A stretch of DNA of 64,000 nucleotides, taken from Psychrobacter sp. I-STPA10. GTDB lineage: Bacteria > Pseudomonadota > Gammaproteobacteria > Pseudomonadales > Moraxellaceae. The position numbers and the translations under genes are program-made. Under the pieces are notes generated by a model. That model saw nothing but the letters and a program-made list of their open reading frames with translations, was not told where the DNA came from and made no database searches. The stretch is taken from assembly GCF_021012795.1 (NCBI RefSeq), contig NZ_VFYU01000027.1:1-64000 (forward strand), read 5' to 3'. Positions 7,643-17,072 of the stretch are shown piece after piece (position 1 is the stretch's first letter; each line of letters starts with the position of its first letter).

Positions 7643-9193
7643 ATGGCAAAAAGTCGATTGTTCCGCTCAACCATGGTCGTTAGCACCATGACCATGCTAT
7701 CTCGTATCTTAGGATTGGTACGAGACATGGTACTAATGAGCGTCTTTGGTGCAGGTGGCTTGATGGATGCGTTTTTGGTCGCCTTTAAAATCCCCAACTT
7801 TCTGCGCCGTTTATTTGCAGAAGGGGCATTTAGCCAAGCATTTGTGCCTGTGTTATCCGAGTACAAAGAACGCTTTAACTTAGTAGAAGTACAGATTCTT
7901 ATCAGTCGCACCTCAGGCGCACTGCTACTCATTTTATCACTGTTGACCGCCATTGTTATTATTGCCTCACCATGGGTCATCACCCTCTTTGCACCTGGAT
8001 TTGCAGACAATCCAGTACAGTTTAATACTGCCAGTGAGCTGCTACGTTTAACCTTCCCTTATTTATTATTTATTTCGATGACAGCCTTTGCAGGTAGTAT
8101 TTTACAAAGCTATGGTCGATTTGCTGCCCCTGCCTTTGCCCCCGTACTATTAAATCTTTGTATGATTGGTGCTGCGCTGATAGTTGCACCAATGCTTGAT
8201 ACACCCATCATGGCTCTTGGCTATGCAGTCGCTGCGGCTGGACTACTACAACTACTGATTCAGTTGCCTCAGCTTTGGCAACAGCGATTATTGGTCGCTC
8301 CAAAAGTTGACTTTAAACACGAAGGGGTGAAGCGTATTTTGCGCTTGATACTACCTGCAATTTTTGGGGTATCCGTCACTCAGATTAACCTACTACTTAA
8401 CACCATTTTGGCATCACTGATGATGAGCGGATCGGTGTCATGGCTATACGCTGCCGAGCGTTTAAGTGAACTGCCTTTAGGGCTGATTGGTGTGGCGATT
8501 GGTACAGTGATTTTGCCCAGCCTGTCTGCTAGTGAAGCCAAAAAAGATGATGTCAGCTTTAAAAAAACCTTAGACTGGGCAGCTAGACTGATTATCTTAG
8601 TGGGTATTCCTGCTGCCACTGCCATGTTTATGCTCTCAGATGTATTGATGCAGGCATTATTTATGCGAGGAGAGTTTAAGCTGATTGATGCAGGTATGAG
8701 TGGCTTAGCTCTGCGTAGTATGGCGGGTGGTATCTTGGGATTTATGCTGATTAAAATCTTTGCCCCTGCATTTTTTGCCCGCCAAGACATCAAAACGCCA
8801 GTGAAAATTGGTGTGATTTCAGTGGTGGCTAATATGATATTTAGCTTAATATTTATTGGTTTATTTTACCTGATTGATTTACCATTACATGGCGGCTTAG
8901 CTCTGGCAACCACAGGAGCATCATTTGTTAATGCTGGCTTGTTATATTATTTTTTACAAAAAAAGGGCATCTTTCGTTTTGAAGCGCATTGGAAAAAAAT
9001 GTTGGGGCAATTTATGCTCTCCAACATTGCCATGGTGACGGCGCTTTATTTTGCCCTTCCCTACTTCCCAACGCATGGCGCACAGTGGCAACGCATCATT
9101 GCGTTATTGATTATCTGTGTGTTAGGTGCCGTGGTATATGGAGTGGTATTACTAGCAACTGGGTTTCGTCCTCGTCAACTAAAACATGGCTAA
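7643..9193 (+). CDS. murJ: Lipid II flippase MurJ
   Basis: An inner-membrane MOP-superfamily transporter that moves lipid II across the membrane for peptidoglycan synthesis. It has 516 residues with about 14 hydrophobic segments, the usual size. The N-terminal signature is strong: SRILGLVRDMVLMSVFGAGG followed by DAFLVAFKIPNFLRRLFAEG and AFSQAFVPVLSEY. These include the Arg residues of the central cavity. A later segment ERLSELPLGLIGVAIGTVIL is also typical. It follows ampD on the same strand, a cell-wall pairing. An extended -10 promoter lies just upstream. Confidence 0.96.
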   Translation: MAKSRLFRSTMVVSTMTMLSRILGLVRDMVLMSVFGAGGLMDAFLVAFKIPNFLRRLFAEGAFSQAFVPVLSEYKERFNLVEVQILISRTSGALLLILSLLTAIVIIASPWVITLFAPGFADNPVQFNTASELLRLTFPYLLFISMTAFAGSILQSYGRFAAPAFAPVLLNLCMIGAALIVAPMLDTPIMALGYAVAAAGLLQLLIQLPQLWQQRLLVAPKVDFKHEGVKRILRLILPAIFGVSVTQINLLLNTILASLMMSGSVSWLYAAERLSELPLGLIGVAIGTVILPSLSASEAKKDDVSFKKTLDWAARLIILVGIPAATAMFMLSDVLMQALFMRGEFKLIDAGMSGLALRSMAGGILGFMLIKIFAPAFFARQDIKTPVKIGVISVVANMIFSLIFIGLFYLIDLPLHGGLALATTGASFVNAGLLYYFLQKKGIFRFEAHWKKMLGQFMLSNIAMVTALYFALPYFPTHGAQWQRIIALLIICVLGAVVYGVVLLATGFRPRQLKHG

Positions 9194-9365
9194 GCAATAA
9201 AATTGAGGTAAACCAGCCAAGATACCCAGCCAGATACTAAGTAGTCTGCAATCAAACACACGTTAAGCCAAAATTTGGGTAAAATAGCATTTTAATAATT
9301 CTTAGATTCAAGACTTAATTAAAACGCTATTTTACGTCTAAACCCATTATTTTTAAGGGACAACA

Positions 9366-9929
9366 ATGCCATTTTCTAAGCTTTATGTATTAAGCACCCT
9401 CTTTCTTGCCAGTGTATCCTTAACTGCTTGCCAAAATACAATGCCAGTCAATCAAACAACCGTGACTGCCACACAGCAAACGCAACAAGCACAACAACAA
9501 AGCACATCAGATAATACAGCAGTTAGTGCAGATAGCAGCATGATTCCCATGGACGCCATGAATATTGTGATTAATCGACTGAACATAGAAGATGCAAAGA
9601 CTAATTTTTTCTTAAAAGGTTCACCCGAAGCAACGCTAATGCAGGCTTTAAATACGCTTTATTATGCTGATGTTGCCAAAGCCTTGGGCTATTTTGATAA
9701 TAACACGCCCAATCTGACCCAAAAACTCAGCAAGTTTCAGCCCTTATTACAGCAATATACGCGTCAGGTTGTATTAACTAAGGCTGATTATAATGCAGAT
9801 AAAACTCAAGTTAAGGTGCAGGCGCAAGTGTATCTTAGTATCAGTAGCACAGCAAAAGAAGCTGAATTTAAGCTCATAAAAGAGGATAATGGCAGTTGGA
9901 AAATAACGTCATGGCAGTTAGTGAATTAG
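9366..9929 (+). CDS. Predicted lipoprotein of unknown function
   Basis: A 187-residue exported lipoprotein. The N-terminus has a hydrophobic signal with lipobox LTAC, so Cys20 or thereabouts would be lipidated; attachment to the inner or outer membrane is not decided. A Thr/Gln-rich linker follows to about residue 60. The remaining domain (helical start, then beta strands ending GSWKITSWQLVN) has the shape of NTF2-like/DUF4878 lipoproteins; this is inference from pattern only. The ribosome site AAGGGA lies 7 bases before the start. It stands alone between murJ and a leftward acetyltransferase. I do not know its role. Confidence 0.8.
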   Translation: MPFSKLYVLSTLFLASVSLTACQNTMPVNQTTVTATQQTQQAQQQSTSDNTAVSADSSMIPMDAMNIVINRLNIEDAKTNFFLKGSPEATLMQALNTLYYADVAKALGYFDNNTPNLTQKLSKFQPLLQQYTRQVVLTKADYNADKTQVKVQAQVYLSISSTAKEAEFKLIKEDNGSWKITSWQLVN

Positions 9930-9990
9930 CAGCCAACCACAACAAGCAGGCTGTAGCAGACTCCATACGGTGTCTGTCATGTCTGCTTGA

Positions 9991-10551
9991 TTATACCTGC
10001 TTGCCAAGCATCAACACATCGGCATAAAAGCCATTCATATCACAGATTTGTGGCAGTTTGCCCCATTGCTCAAATCCTAATGCTTGAAATAAGCGAATAC
10101 TGGGCACATTATGCGCAAATATTAGTGCAACAATATTGTAAATGCCCAGACTCGGTGCTTGCTGTAACATCCACAACAATAGCTGACGAGCAATGCCTTG
10201 ACGCTGATACTCATCTGCCACATAGATGCTAATCTCACTGCTAATGTGATAGGCAGGACGTTGATATAATTGGCTAAAACTGCCCCACGCTGTCATATTA
10301 CCTTGTTTATCTTTGACCACATAAATAGGATAATGCTCTGGCTGATGCTGCTCAAACCATGTTTGCCGCTGCGCTAGCGTCACTGGCTGCAAGTCTGCAG
10401 TAGACTGCTTGCCAGCAATACTCTGATTATAAATCGCCACAATCTGCATTAAGTCTGACTCGGCAGCATGATAAATCGCCAATGCATCATTTAATTGCAA
10501 TCGCTTGTTTGTATTTTTTAGGCGGTTATGTCCCATTTTATCGCTCACCAT
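9991..10551 (-). CDS. GNAT-family N-acetyltransferase (phosphinothricin acetyltransferase-like)
   Basis: A predicted acetyl-CoA-dependent acetyltransferase of 186 residues. The core motif A is visible as EISIYVADEYQRQGIARQLL, with the Q/RxxGxA acetyl-CoA loop. NVPSIRLFQALGFEQWGKLP is motif B and matches the Pat/Bar/YncA-type subfamily, which acts on methionine sulfone, sulfoximine or related amino compounds. The substrate here is not determinable. The start could be Met1 (10551) or the in-frame ATG five codons later. The gene is convergent with the lipoprotein gene and divergent from ribF. Confidence 0.85.
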   Translation of the reverse strand: MVSDKMGHNRLKNTNKRLQLNDALAIYHAAESDLMQIVAIYNQSIAGKQSTADLQPVTLAQRQTWFEQHQPEHYPIYVVKDKQGNMTAWGSFSQLYQRPAYHISSEISIYVADEYQRQGIARQLLLWMLQQAPSLGIYNIVALIFAHNVPSIRLFQALGFEQWGKLPQICDMNGFYADVLMLGKQV

Positions 10552-10701
10552 AATTTTATCAACGTACCTGTACTACAAATTAGTCGGCAGTACCTATTTT
10601 ACTTTATAATGAGCACCACTTTTATCTTATGTCTTTATAAGTAGTATCAGTTTCTCTGCTTATCTGTGCTTTTTTTCACTTATTTTAAATTTTTATTGCC
10701 T

Positions 10702-11778
10702 ATGAAAACCTATCATCTTGATGCGCTGATTGACGCTCACACCCTGCCAGCCAGTGCTTTGACCATTGGCAATTTTGATGGTGTGCACCGTGGGCATCAA
10801 GCCATGCTTGCCAAGCTACGCAGTATCGCTAAGCCATTACAACTTGCCACCGCTGTCATGATATTTGAGCCACAGCCACGCGAATATTTTGCCACCCTCA
10901 ATGGCATGCCTGATAACGCCCCTGCTCGTCTCAGCACCTTGCAAGAAAAACAGCGATTGTTAGCGCAAAATGGTGTCGATATGGTTATTGTCGCCAGATT
11001 TGATGATGCATTTCGCTCGTTATCTGCCAGTGAATTTGCCGATATGTTGCTGCAACGACTTGGCGTACAGGCATTGGTATTGGGTGATGATTTTCGTTTT
11101 GGTCATGACCGCACAGGCGACAGCACTTTTTTACGCAATTACGGTTTACCAGTGACCAATCTACATACTGTCACCGATGCCCCTGCTAGCAATACTAATA
11201 ATGCGAATAATAAAATGGCTAATGAAACAATCGATAATCGCATCAGCTCCACCCGTATTCGCCAATGTCTACAACAAGGAGATTTGGCAACGGCAAACCA
11301 CCTACTTGGCTATGACTATGGCATCACCGGACAAGTCATCTCAGGTGATAAAATCGGACGCACATTGGCATTTCCCACTGCCAATGTTGCCCTCAATCGC
11401 ATCAAACCTGCCCTACATGGCATATATGGTGTCGATGTGGTGGTGGTCGATGATGATGGCAATGTCATCGAAAATGGCTTTTATCACAATTCTGAGCAAT
11501 CTGAACAATCTGAGAAAAACGGTATTGCAGGGCTACGAGCGCACAGTTTATTTGGTGCAGCCAACATTGGGGTGCGCCCTGCCATCAACAAACCGCACGA
11601 CTGGCGACTAGAGGTGCATTTTCCCAACTTTGGTGGCGATTTATACAATAAAAACCTCAATGTACGTTTTTTGCATTTTTTACATGCTGAGCGCAATTAT
11701 ACAGATTTGCAAGCACTGCAAGCGGGTATCAAAAATGACGTATCAGAACTGCTTAAATGGCGACAACAGCAAGGCTAA
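10702..11778 (+). CDS. ribF: Bifunctional riboflavin kinase / FAD synthetase
   Basis: Converts riboflavin to FMN and FMN to FAD in the cytoplasm. The N-terminal nucleotidyltransferase domain shows LTIGNFDGVHRGHQAML, with the HxGH-like signature, and VLGDDFRFGHDRTGD, then SSTRIRQCL near residue 195. The C-terminal flavokinase domain shows GDKIGRTLAFPTANV and GIYGVDVVVV. It has 358 residues against ~313 in E. coli. The excess comes partly from a Glu/Ser/Gln-rich loop near residue 265 and an Asn-rich stretch near 175. I chose ATG 10702 (MKTYHLDAL) rather than the longer frame from 10666, because family members begin there. Confidence 0.95.
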   Translation: MKTYHLDALIDAHTLPASALTIGNFDGVHRGHQAMLAKLRSIAKPLQLATAVMIFEPQPREYFATLNGMPDNAPARLSTLQEKQRLLAQNGVDMVIVARFDDAFRSLSASEFADMLLQRLGVQALVLGDDFRFGHDRTGDSTFLRNYGLPVTNLHTVTDAPASNTNNANNKMANETIDNRISSTRIRQCLQQGDLATANHLLGYDYGITGQVISGDKIGRTLAFPTANVALNRIKPALHGIYGVDVVVVDDDGNVIENGFYHNSEQSEQSEKNGIAGLRAHSLFGAANIGVRPAINKPHDWRLEVHFPNFGGDLYNKNLNVRFLHFLHAERNYTDLQALQAGIKNDVSELLKWRQQQG

Positions 11779-11912
11779 GTACACCAATGCACCCAACAAA
11801 TACCTAGTACAACCTGTTATTAATAACTCATAGTCAGTATCTATGGTTATGTTTCACCTTATTATTTGCTACCATAGCGGTTTTTTATCGCTGCGAACGC
11901 TGACTATTACTC

Positions 11913-12548
11913 ATGCCTGATAATTTTTTTACTCCTGATATTTTGCTATATCTATTTGATATGATGGGCGTGATTGCATGTGCCATTGCTGGTACGCTAT
12001 TGGCTCAGCATAAAGGATTTGATATTTCAGGCTGTATTTTAGTATCAATGGCAAATGCCATTGGTGGTGGTACTTTGCGGGACATGGCACTAGACAGACA
12101 CCCCCTATTTTGGATGACGGATTTAAACTATGTCATTGTCATCACCATTACTTCCCTAATATTACAGATATTTTTTCACCTTTATCACAAAATAGACACC
12201 GCGGTAAAAATATTTGATGCGGTTGGCTTAGCTGCTTTTAGTGTGATTGGCTTTAAAGTTGCCTTAGCCCAAGGTACATCACCACTTATTGCGATTATGA
12301 TGGGGGTATGGACAGCCATCATTGGTGGCATGATACGTGACATCATTTGTAATGAAATTCCGTTAGTATTACAGCGAGAGATTTACATTACTGCCAGTGT
12401 CATCGGTGCGCTGGTTTATTTGTTGTTAGATTATTTTGGTATTTATACAGGACTAAATGATTTTATTATGCTTGGTGTCATTTTTATGGTGCGGATATTG
12501 GCACTGCGTTTTGACTGGCATCTGCCATCTATTCGCTTGGTAAAATAA
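11913..12548 (+). CDS. TRIC / UPF0126 family cation-channel-like membrane protein (copy 1)
   Basis: A 211-residue inner-membrane protein with about seven hydrophobic segments in two pseudo-repeated halves. Each half carries the family's glycine-rich motif: ANAIGGGTLRDMALDRHPLFW in the first and IIGGMIRDIICNEIPLVL in the second. The bacterial/archaeal TRIC (YadS/UPF0126) family forms trimeric K+-permeable channels in studied members; some members are linked to glycine uptake. The stop is separated by one base from the start of a second paralogue, so the two are clearly one operon. Confidence 0.9.
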   Translation: MPDNFFTPDILLYLFDMMGVIACAIAGTLLAQHKGFDISGCILVSMANAIGGGTLRDMALDRHPLFWMTDLNYVIVITITSLILQIFFHLYHKIDTAVKIFDAVGLAAFSVIGFKVALAQGTSPLIAIMMGVWTAIIGGMIRDIICNEIPLVLQREIYITASVIGALVYLLLDYFGIYTGLNDFIMLGVIFMVRILALRFDWHLPSIRLVK

Positions 12549-12549
12549 C

Positions 12550-13326
12550 ATGCTTTTATTGTCTACTATTTTATATACTGCCATGCCCATATTAGCAGAC
12601 AGCACGCCCAACACCCTGTCTACTATGTCTGCTGCCATGTTGGGTAATCCACTTAATAGCGAGCTTCCCAAATACTTAGGCACGACCTTTGACCCAAAAT
12701 CATTGATTTTTTTGTTTGATATGATTGGTATTGTTGCCTGTAGTGTCTCTGGAACTATCCTTGCTAAACACAAAAACTTTGATGTCTTTGGCTGCCTACT
12801 GGTGTCGATGGTCACTGCCATTGGTGGCGGTACAGTACGTGATGTGATTTTAGACCGTCATCCTCTATTTTGGATGATAGATATGAACTATCTAATCGTC
12901 ATCACTGTTACTTCCATTCTCTTCCAAGTGTTTTTTCACCCAGAATCACGCCATGTCGATTGGTTTTTAAAGTTATCGGACACCATTGGGCTATCTGCGT
13001 TTACCTTAATTGGTATCAAAGTTGCCTTAAGTATGGGCACAAATATCCCTGTGGCACTGCTTCTTGGGGTGATTACTATTATTGTTGGTGGTATCATTCG
13101 TGACATGATATGTAATGAGATTCCACTGGTACTACAGCAAGAAATTTATATCACTGCCGCTTTATTAGGTGGTGGGGTATTTTTTGTGATGCGCGCAATG
13201 GCTCTACCAGAGTGGTTGATTGATATCTCTACCATGCTGTCTATTTTTGTCATACGCATGTTAGCCATTCGCTACGATTGGAAATTCCCCGAGATTGATT
13301 TGGTGGCGCGGCGTAAACAGCGTTAA
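12550..13326 (+). CDS. TRIC / UPF0126 family membrane protein (copy 2)
   Basis: A paralogue of the preceding gene, 258 residues. It keeps both motifs (TAIGGGTVRDVILDRHPLFW and IIVGGIIRDMICNEIPLVLQ) and the DWKFPEIDL-type C-terminus. It differs by an N-terminal extension of about 50 residues that begins with a hydrophobic stretch and then a Ser/Thr/Asn-rich segment before the first conserved helix. The start at 12550 lies one base after the upstream stop, implying translational coupling. The two proteins may form mixed or separate trimers; the sequence cannot say. The gene converges on ubiB with a 23-base gap. Confidence 0.9.
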   Translation: MLLLSTILYTAMPILADSTPNTLSTMSAAMLGNPLNSELPKYLGTTFDPKSLIFLFDMIGIVACSVSGTILAKHKNFDVFGCLLVSMVTAIGGGTVRDVILDRHPLFWMIDMNYLIVITVTSILFQVFFHPESRHVDWFLKLSDTIGLSAFTLIGIKVALSMGTNIPVALLLGVITIIVGGIIRDMICNEIPLVLQQEIYITAALLGGGVFFVMRAMALPEWLIDISTMLSIFVIRMLAIRYDWKFPEIDLVARRKQR

Positions 13327-13349
13327 CCACCGCCATGTGAACGCTATGG

Positions 13350-14984
13350 CTATCCCAACAATCGCCATAATACAAACAATACTGCGAAGATATAAAATAC
13401 AGGCGATAACCAACCCACCACTTGCGTAGCAATGGCAATACTAACCACAACGCCAATCAAAGCTATCCAATCTCGTCTGCGCTCATTGAGCATATCTGCT
13501 CGTATTAGCTGTATTTCTCTTAGCTGCTCATCTTGTCTTGCCCCTTGTGCTGCCATGCTTTGTAAAGCATGGTCAACCAGCTTTGGCATCTCGGCAGTTG
13601 CCAATAGTAGCTCAGGCAACTGCTCACGCATCTGCTGCATATGACGTACAGGGTCAAGCTGCTCTTTGACCCAACCTGTCAAAATGGGTTTTGCCAGTGA
13701 CCAAATATCCAGCTCAGGGTACAAATCTCGCCCCAATCCTTCCACATGCACTAAGGTTTTAAGTAGCAGCATAAGCTGTGGTGGGATACTCATATGGTGG
13801 CGACGGGCAATGTCTAGAATTTGCATCAGCACGCCTGCAAAATCTATCTCATTAATCGGTTTGGCAAGCATCGGCGACACGGTACGGCGCATGTCTCGAG
13901 TTAACGCATGTTTGTCAGTATTGGGAGGTATCCAGCCTGCTCGGCTAACAATATCAACCAATGCCGTAAAGTTATTGTTCATCACTGACAATAGCATACG
14001 TGCCACTATCATCTGGTCAGCTTTTGATAGCTCACCCATGATGGCACAATCTAGACCGATATAACGTGGGTTTGGATTTTCAATGTTTTCTGGCAATACC
14101 TCAACAAAGATATTTCCAGGGTGCATATCGGCATGAAAAAAATTATCCCGAAAGACTTGGGTAAAAAAGATGGTCAGCCCTTTTTCTGCCAATGCTGCCC
14201 GATCATAGCCAAGCCTATCGAATACTTGTGTCTGGGAAATTGGTACGCCTTGAATACGCTCCATCACCATCACACTTTTACTGGCAGCATATACCTCGGG
14301 TACATACATCAGCGATGAGCCTAAGAAATTTTGCCGCATCAAAGTGGTATTGGCAGCCTCCAAGGTCAAATCCAGCTCATTGAGCATCACCTGACGGTAA
14401 TCTTCTACCAAATCAATGATACGCACTGCCCTTGCTGCCTCAATGCGTGCCGATGCCCACTGTGCCATATCTCGTAATAGCTCAAAGTCTGCCATGATGG
14501 TGGTACGGATATCAGGACGCACCACTTTGACCACCACTTCACGCCCATCATGAAAAGCAGCGGTATGTACTTGTGCAATCGACGCTGCCGCCAATGGCTT
14601 CATATCAAAACGAGCAAACATCTTGTCAATCGGCTGCCCTAACCCCTCTTTGCTATTTTCTATCTGTGCCACCGCGATCTCAGCAGCGAAGGGTTTGACC
14701 TTATCTTGCAATTGTACCAACTGCTCAATAATCGCAGGTGGCACTAAATCTCGACGGGTGGATAACAGTTGCCCTAATTTTAAAAACAGTGTTCCCATGT
14801 CCTCTATAGCCAACTTCACGCCATTGTCTTGGTGTTTTTTACCCCATGCCGCAGGGTGGGATTTAATGGCACGAGCAATGGGCTGTAACTGTGGCACTTC
14901 GGTGACAGGCAGATGCGTATCCAGTCGATGTTTGGCAGCGATGCGCCATAAGCTAAGCAGACGTTGACGGTGAGATAAAAGCAT
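13350..14984 (-). CDS. ubiB: UbiB family atypical kinase / ATPase for ubiquinone synthesis
   Basis: A membrane-anchored atypical protein-kinase-like ATPase supporting ubiquinone biosynthesis, perhaps by extracting lipid intermediates. The 544 residues match the usual size. The KxGQ signature appears in FLKLGQLLSTRRDLVPP, followed by the Ala-rich loop AAASIAQVHTA, the VVVKVVRPDI lysine, HADMHPGNIF (catalytic loop) and GLDCAIMGEL (metal-binding Asp). Two hydrophobic segments form the C-terminus (about residues 500-544). It is the last gene of the leftward set ubiE, ubiJ, ubiB, the same order as in E. coli. Confidence 0.95.
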   Translation of the reverse strand: MLLSHRQRLLSLWRIAAKHRLDTHLPVTEVPQLQPIARAIKSHPAAWGKKHQDNGVKLAIEDMGTLFLKLGQLLSTRRDLVPPAIIEQLVQLQDKVKPFAAEIAVAQIENSKEGLGQPIDKMFARFDMKPLAAASIAQVHTAAFHDGREVVVKVVRPDIRTTIMADFELLRDMAQWASARIEAARAVRIIDLVEDYRQVMLNELDLTLEAANTTLMRQNFLGSSLMYVPEVYAASKSVMVMERIQGVPISQTQVFDRLGYDRAALAEKGLTIFFTQVFRDNFFHADMHPGNIFVEVLPENIENPNPRYIGLDCAIMGELSKADQMIVARMLLSVMNNNFTALVDIVSRAGWIPPNTDKHALTRDMRRTVSPMLAKPINEIDFAGVLMQILDIARRHHMSIPPQLMLLLKTLVHVEGLGRDLYPELDIWSLAKPILTGWVKEQLDPVRHMQQMREQLPELLLATAEMPKLVDHALQSMAAQGARQDEQLREIQLIRADMLNERRRDWIALIGVVVSIAIATQVVGWLSPVFYIFAVLFVLWRLLG

Positions 14985-15090
14985 AGGTTTATTGGTCTTA
15001 AATTTGGGTCTTAAAGATTGTTCTTAGATATTGGGCAATTTAATAAAACTTTTGTATCAATATAAATTATTGATATTAATAGATTTTATT

Positions 15091-15828
15091 TTAGTCTTGG
15101 CGATATTTTTGCTGCTCAGCTTTAATAGCAGCAAGGCGGGCTTCTTCTCGCTCAATATCCGCGCGCAATCTAAGGAGCTGCTGCTTTAAATCATTGACCT
15201 CTGCTTCTTGCTCGGGGTCAACCTTCGCATTACCTGCCACCTCATTTGCCCAATCACTGACATCAGCAAAGGTGTGTTTGGCAGTTTGTTTTACTGAGCC
15301 TTTCAGCTGATTAATCAGCAGTCCTAACTGACTTGCCAATGGTACACCAATCAACGGCTCAAGCTGTCCTGCAATATCAGGGTCAAAACCTGCAATCAAC
15401 TGTTTGACCTGCATCAATACCTTATAATCACCTTCAATAGGCAAATTACCCTCAGGTGCACGCATCAGGTTTAATAGTTCCGCTACATTGGCGACAGTGA
15501 TGGTACAGTCAGGCTCATCATGTCCGAGCGAAGCATAGCTTTGCTGTGCCTGCTTGCGCTCATGCAGCGTATTCATATCAACAGTACCAGCCGTATCCTC
15601 TGTAAATAAATCACTGCCTTTGGGCTCAAAAACACTGTCTGTTACCACTGGCTCAAAGCGCAGATGATCTTCATTAAATAGTACATCAATGCTCAGTTTC
15701 GGTACTTGCATATTGAGACGTAGTACTTTACCTGATAACGGCTGCAAGCCTGACTGAGTAATCTTATCACTGGCTATGGCAAGATTAATCAGCTTTTCAA
15801 TGCCAGTTAATAATAATACAGTGAGCAT
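15091..15828 (-). CDS. ubiJ: Ubiquinone biosynthesis accessory factor UbiJ (SCP2 domain)
   Basis: Lipid-binding accessory protein of the soluble Ubi complex; UbiJ carries the hydrophobic intermediates of coenzyme Q synthesis. It has 245 residues. An N-terminal SCP2-like sterol-carrier domain covers about residues 1-170. The C-terminal ~40 residues (NDLKQQLLRLRADIEREEAR onward) form a strongly charged coiled coil, as in E. coli UbiJ. An acidic insertion near residues 75-95 (MNTLHERKQAQQ region) is not typical. The position between ubiE and ubiB supports the assignment more strongly than sequence alone. Confidence 0.87.
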   Translation of the reverse strand: MLTVLLLTGIEKLINLAIASDKITQSGLQPLSGKVLRLNMQVPKLSIDVLFNEDHLRFEPVVTDSVFEPKGSDLFTEDTAGTVDMNTLHERKQAQQSYASLGHDEPDCTITVANVAELLNLMRAPEGNLPIEGDYKVLMQVKQLIAGFDPDIAGQLEPLIGVPLASQLGLLINQLKGSVKQTAKHTFADVSDWANEVAGNAKVDPEQEAEVNDLKQQLLRLRADIEREEARLAAIKAEQQKYRQD

Positions 15829-15929
15829 AATTCTATCGCCTTATTTATTGTTATGGTGTTATATCCATCTATAGTTAGTCAAAACACAGTTAGTAACAAA
15901 CAACTAAGCTTTTTACTTTCGTGGATAAT

Positions 15930-16994
15930 CTATTTTTTAAAACCACGATGTACCGCAACGATACCACCTGTTAAATTATGATAATCACAATTTTCAAAGC
16001 CTGCATTTTGCATCATCTGCTTTAATGTTTGCTGATCTGGGTGCATACGTATTGATTCTGCCAAATAACGATAGCTTTCAGAATCATTTGCCACCACTTT
16101 ACCCATTAATGGCAGCGCAGTAAATGAATACAAATCATACGCCTTAGATAGTGGCTCAAATATTGGCTTAGAAAACTCCAATATCAACATACGCCCACCT
16201 GGCTTAAGCACCCGATACATAGAGCGTAGGGCTGCATCTTTATCGGTCACATTGCGCAGACCAAAGCTGATGGTCACCAAATCAAACGAATTATCAGCAA
16301 AGGGTGCTAGCGTTTCGGCATTGGCAAGTACAAAATCCACATTATTGCAACCAGCATTGATTAGACGTTCACGCCCAACTTCTAACATGGCTTCATTGAT
16401 ATCAGATAACACCACATGACCTGAGCGACCAACTTCACGACTAAACACTTTCGCCAAATCACCCGTACCACCTGCAATGTCTAATACCTGTTGTCCTGCA
16501 CGCACACCAGATAAGCTAATGGCATAGCGTTTCCATAAGCGATGAATACCAAACGACATCAAGTCATTCATGATGTCATATTTTTTCGCAACCGATGAAA
16601 ACACATCTGCAACCCTTGCTTGTTTTTCCGCTTTTTTGACTTTTTGAAAACCAAAGTGGGTTTCTTCTAATCCATCGGTATCAGGGGTGTGTGGGTTATT
16701 GATGTCATCACGAGGGTTGAAACGAGGCTGACTACTTTGCTGATTTGCATTGTAAGTATCTTCTGATGGCGGCACATAACCTGCTTGCGTCTGCTGCTGC
16801 CCTTGTGGCGTACCTTTTGGTAGCTCATTGACATCAGTAAATTGACTGTCACTTACCGAACTTTGCAAGCTATCTTGTACTTTACTATTTAGCGTTTGTG
16901 CCTTATTGATACTATCTTTTACTAAGGTATCCTGAATGCCATCGGTTTGGCGGGTGCTTGACGTTGCGTCAGGTAGCTCAGATTGTGTGCTCAT
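15930..16994 (-). CDS. ubiE: Ubiquinone/menaquinone C-methyltransferase UbiE with long N-terminal extension
   Basis: SAM-dependent C-methyltransferase of ubiquinone (and menaquinone) synthesis. The catalytic part begins near residue 111 with ETHFGFQKV, then [16 protein letters not shown]. Motif I is [15 protein letters not shown], followed by [14 protein letters not shown] and [16 protein letters not shown]. All are textbook UbiE. The protein is 354 residues rather than ~250: the first ~108 residues are Gln/Ser/Asn/Pro-rich and look disordered. No methionine lies between Met1 and the core, and AGGACAATAAC precedes ATG 16994, so the extension is genuinely part of the frame. First gene of the ubiE-ubiJ-ubiB run. 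Confidence 0.95.
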   Translation of the reverse strand: MSTQSELPDATSSTRQTDGIQDTLVKDSINKAQTLNSKVQDSLQSSVSDSQFTDVNELPKGTPQGQQQTQAGYVPPSEDTYNANQQSSQPRFNPRDDINNPHTPDTDGLEETHFGFQKVKKAEKQARVADVFSSVAKKYDIMNDLMSFGIHRLWKRYAISLSGVRAGQQVLDIAGGTGDLAKVFSREVGRSGHVVLSDINEAMLEVGRERLINAGCNNVDFVLANAETLAPFADNSFDLVTISFGLRNVTDKDAALRSMYRVLKPGGRMLILEFSKPIFEPLSKAYDLYSFTALPLMGKVVANDSESYRYLAESIRMHPDQQTLKQMMQNAGFENCDYHNLTGGIVAVHRGFKK

Positions 16995-17072
16995 GTTATT
17001 GTCCTATCTAAAATATGTCATATAAAAATTCAAAATAAAATTAAAAATAAAGTATCTTAAATTAGACCATTA

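Noticed and set aside
7618..8010. Minus-strand open frame inside murJ
   Set aside because: Antisense shadow of a strongly conserved gene; no independent support.
13250..13456. Small minus-strand frame across the TRIC/ubiB junction
   Set aside because: Overlaps the ends of two well-supported genes and has no recognisable features.
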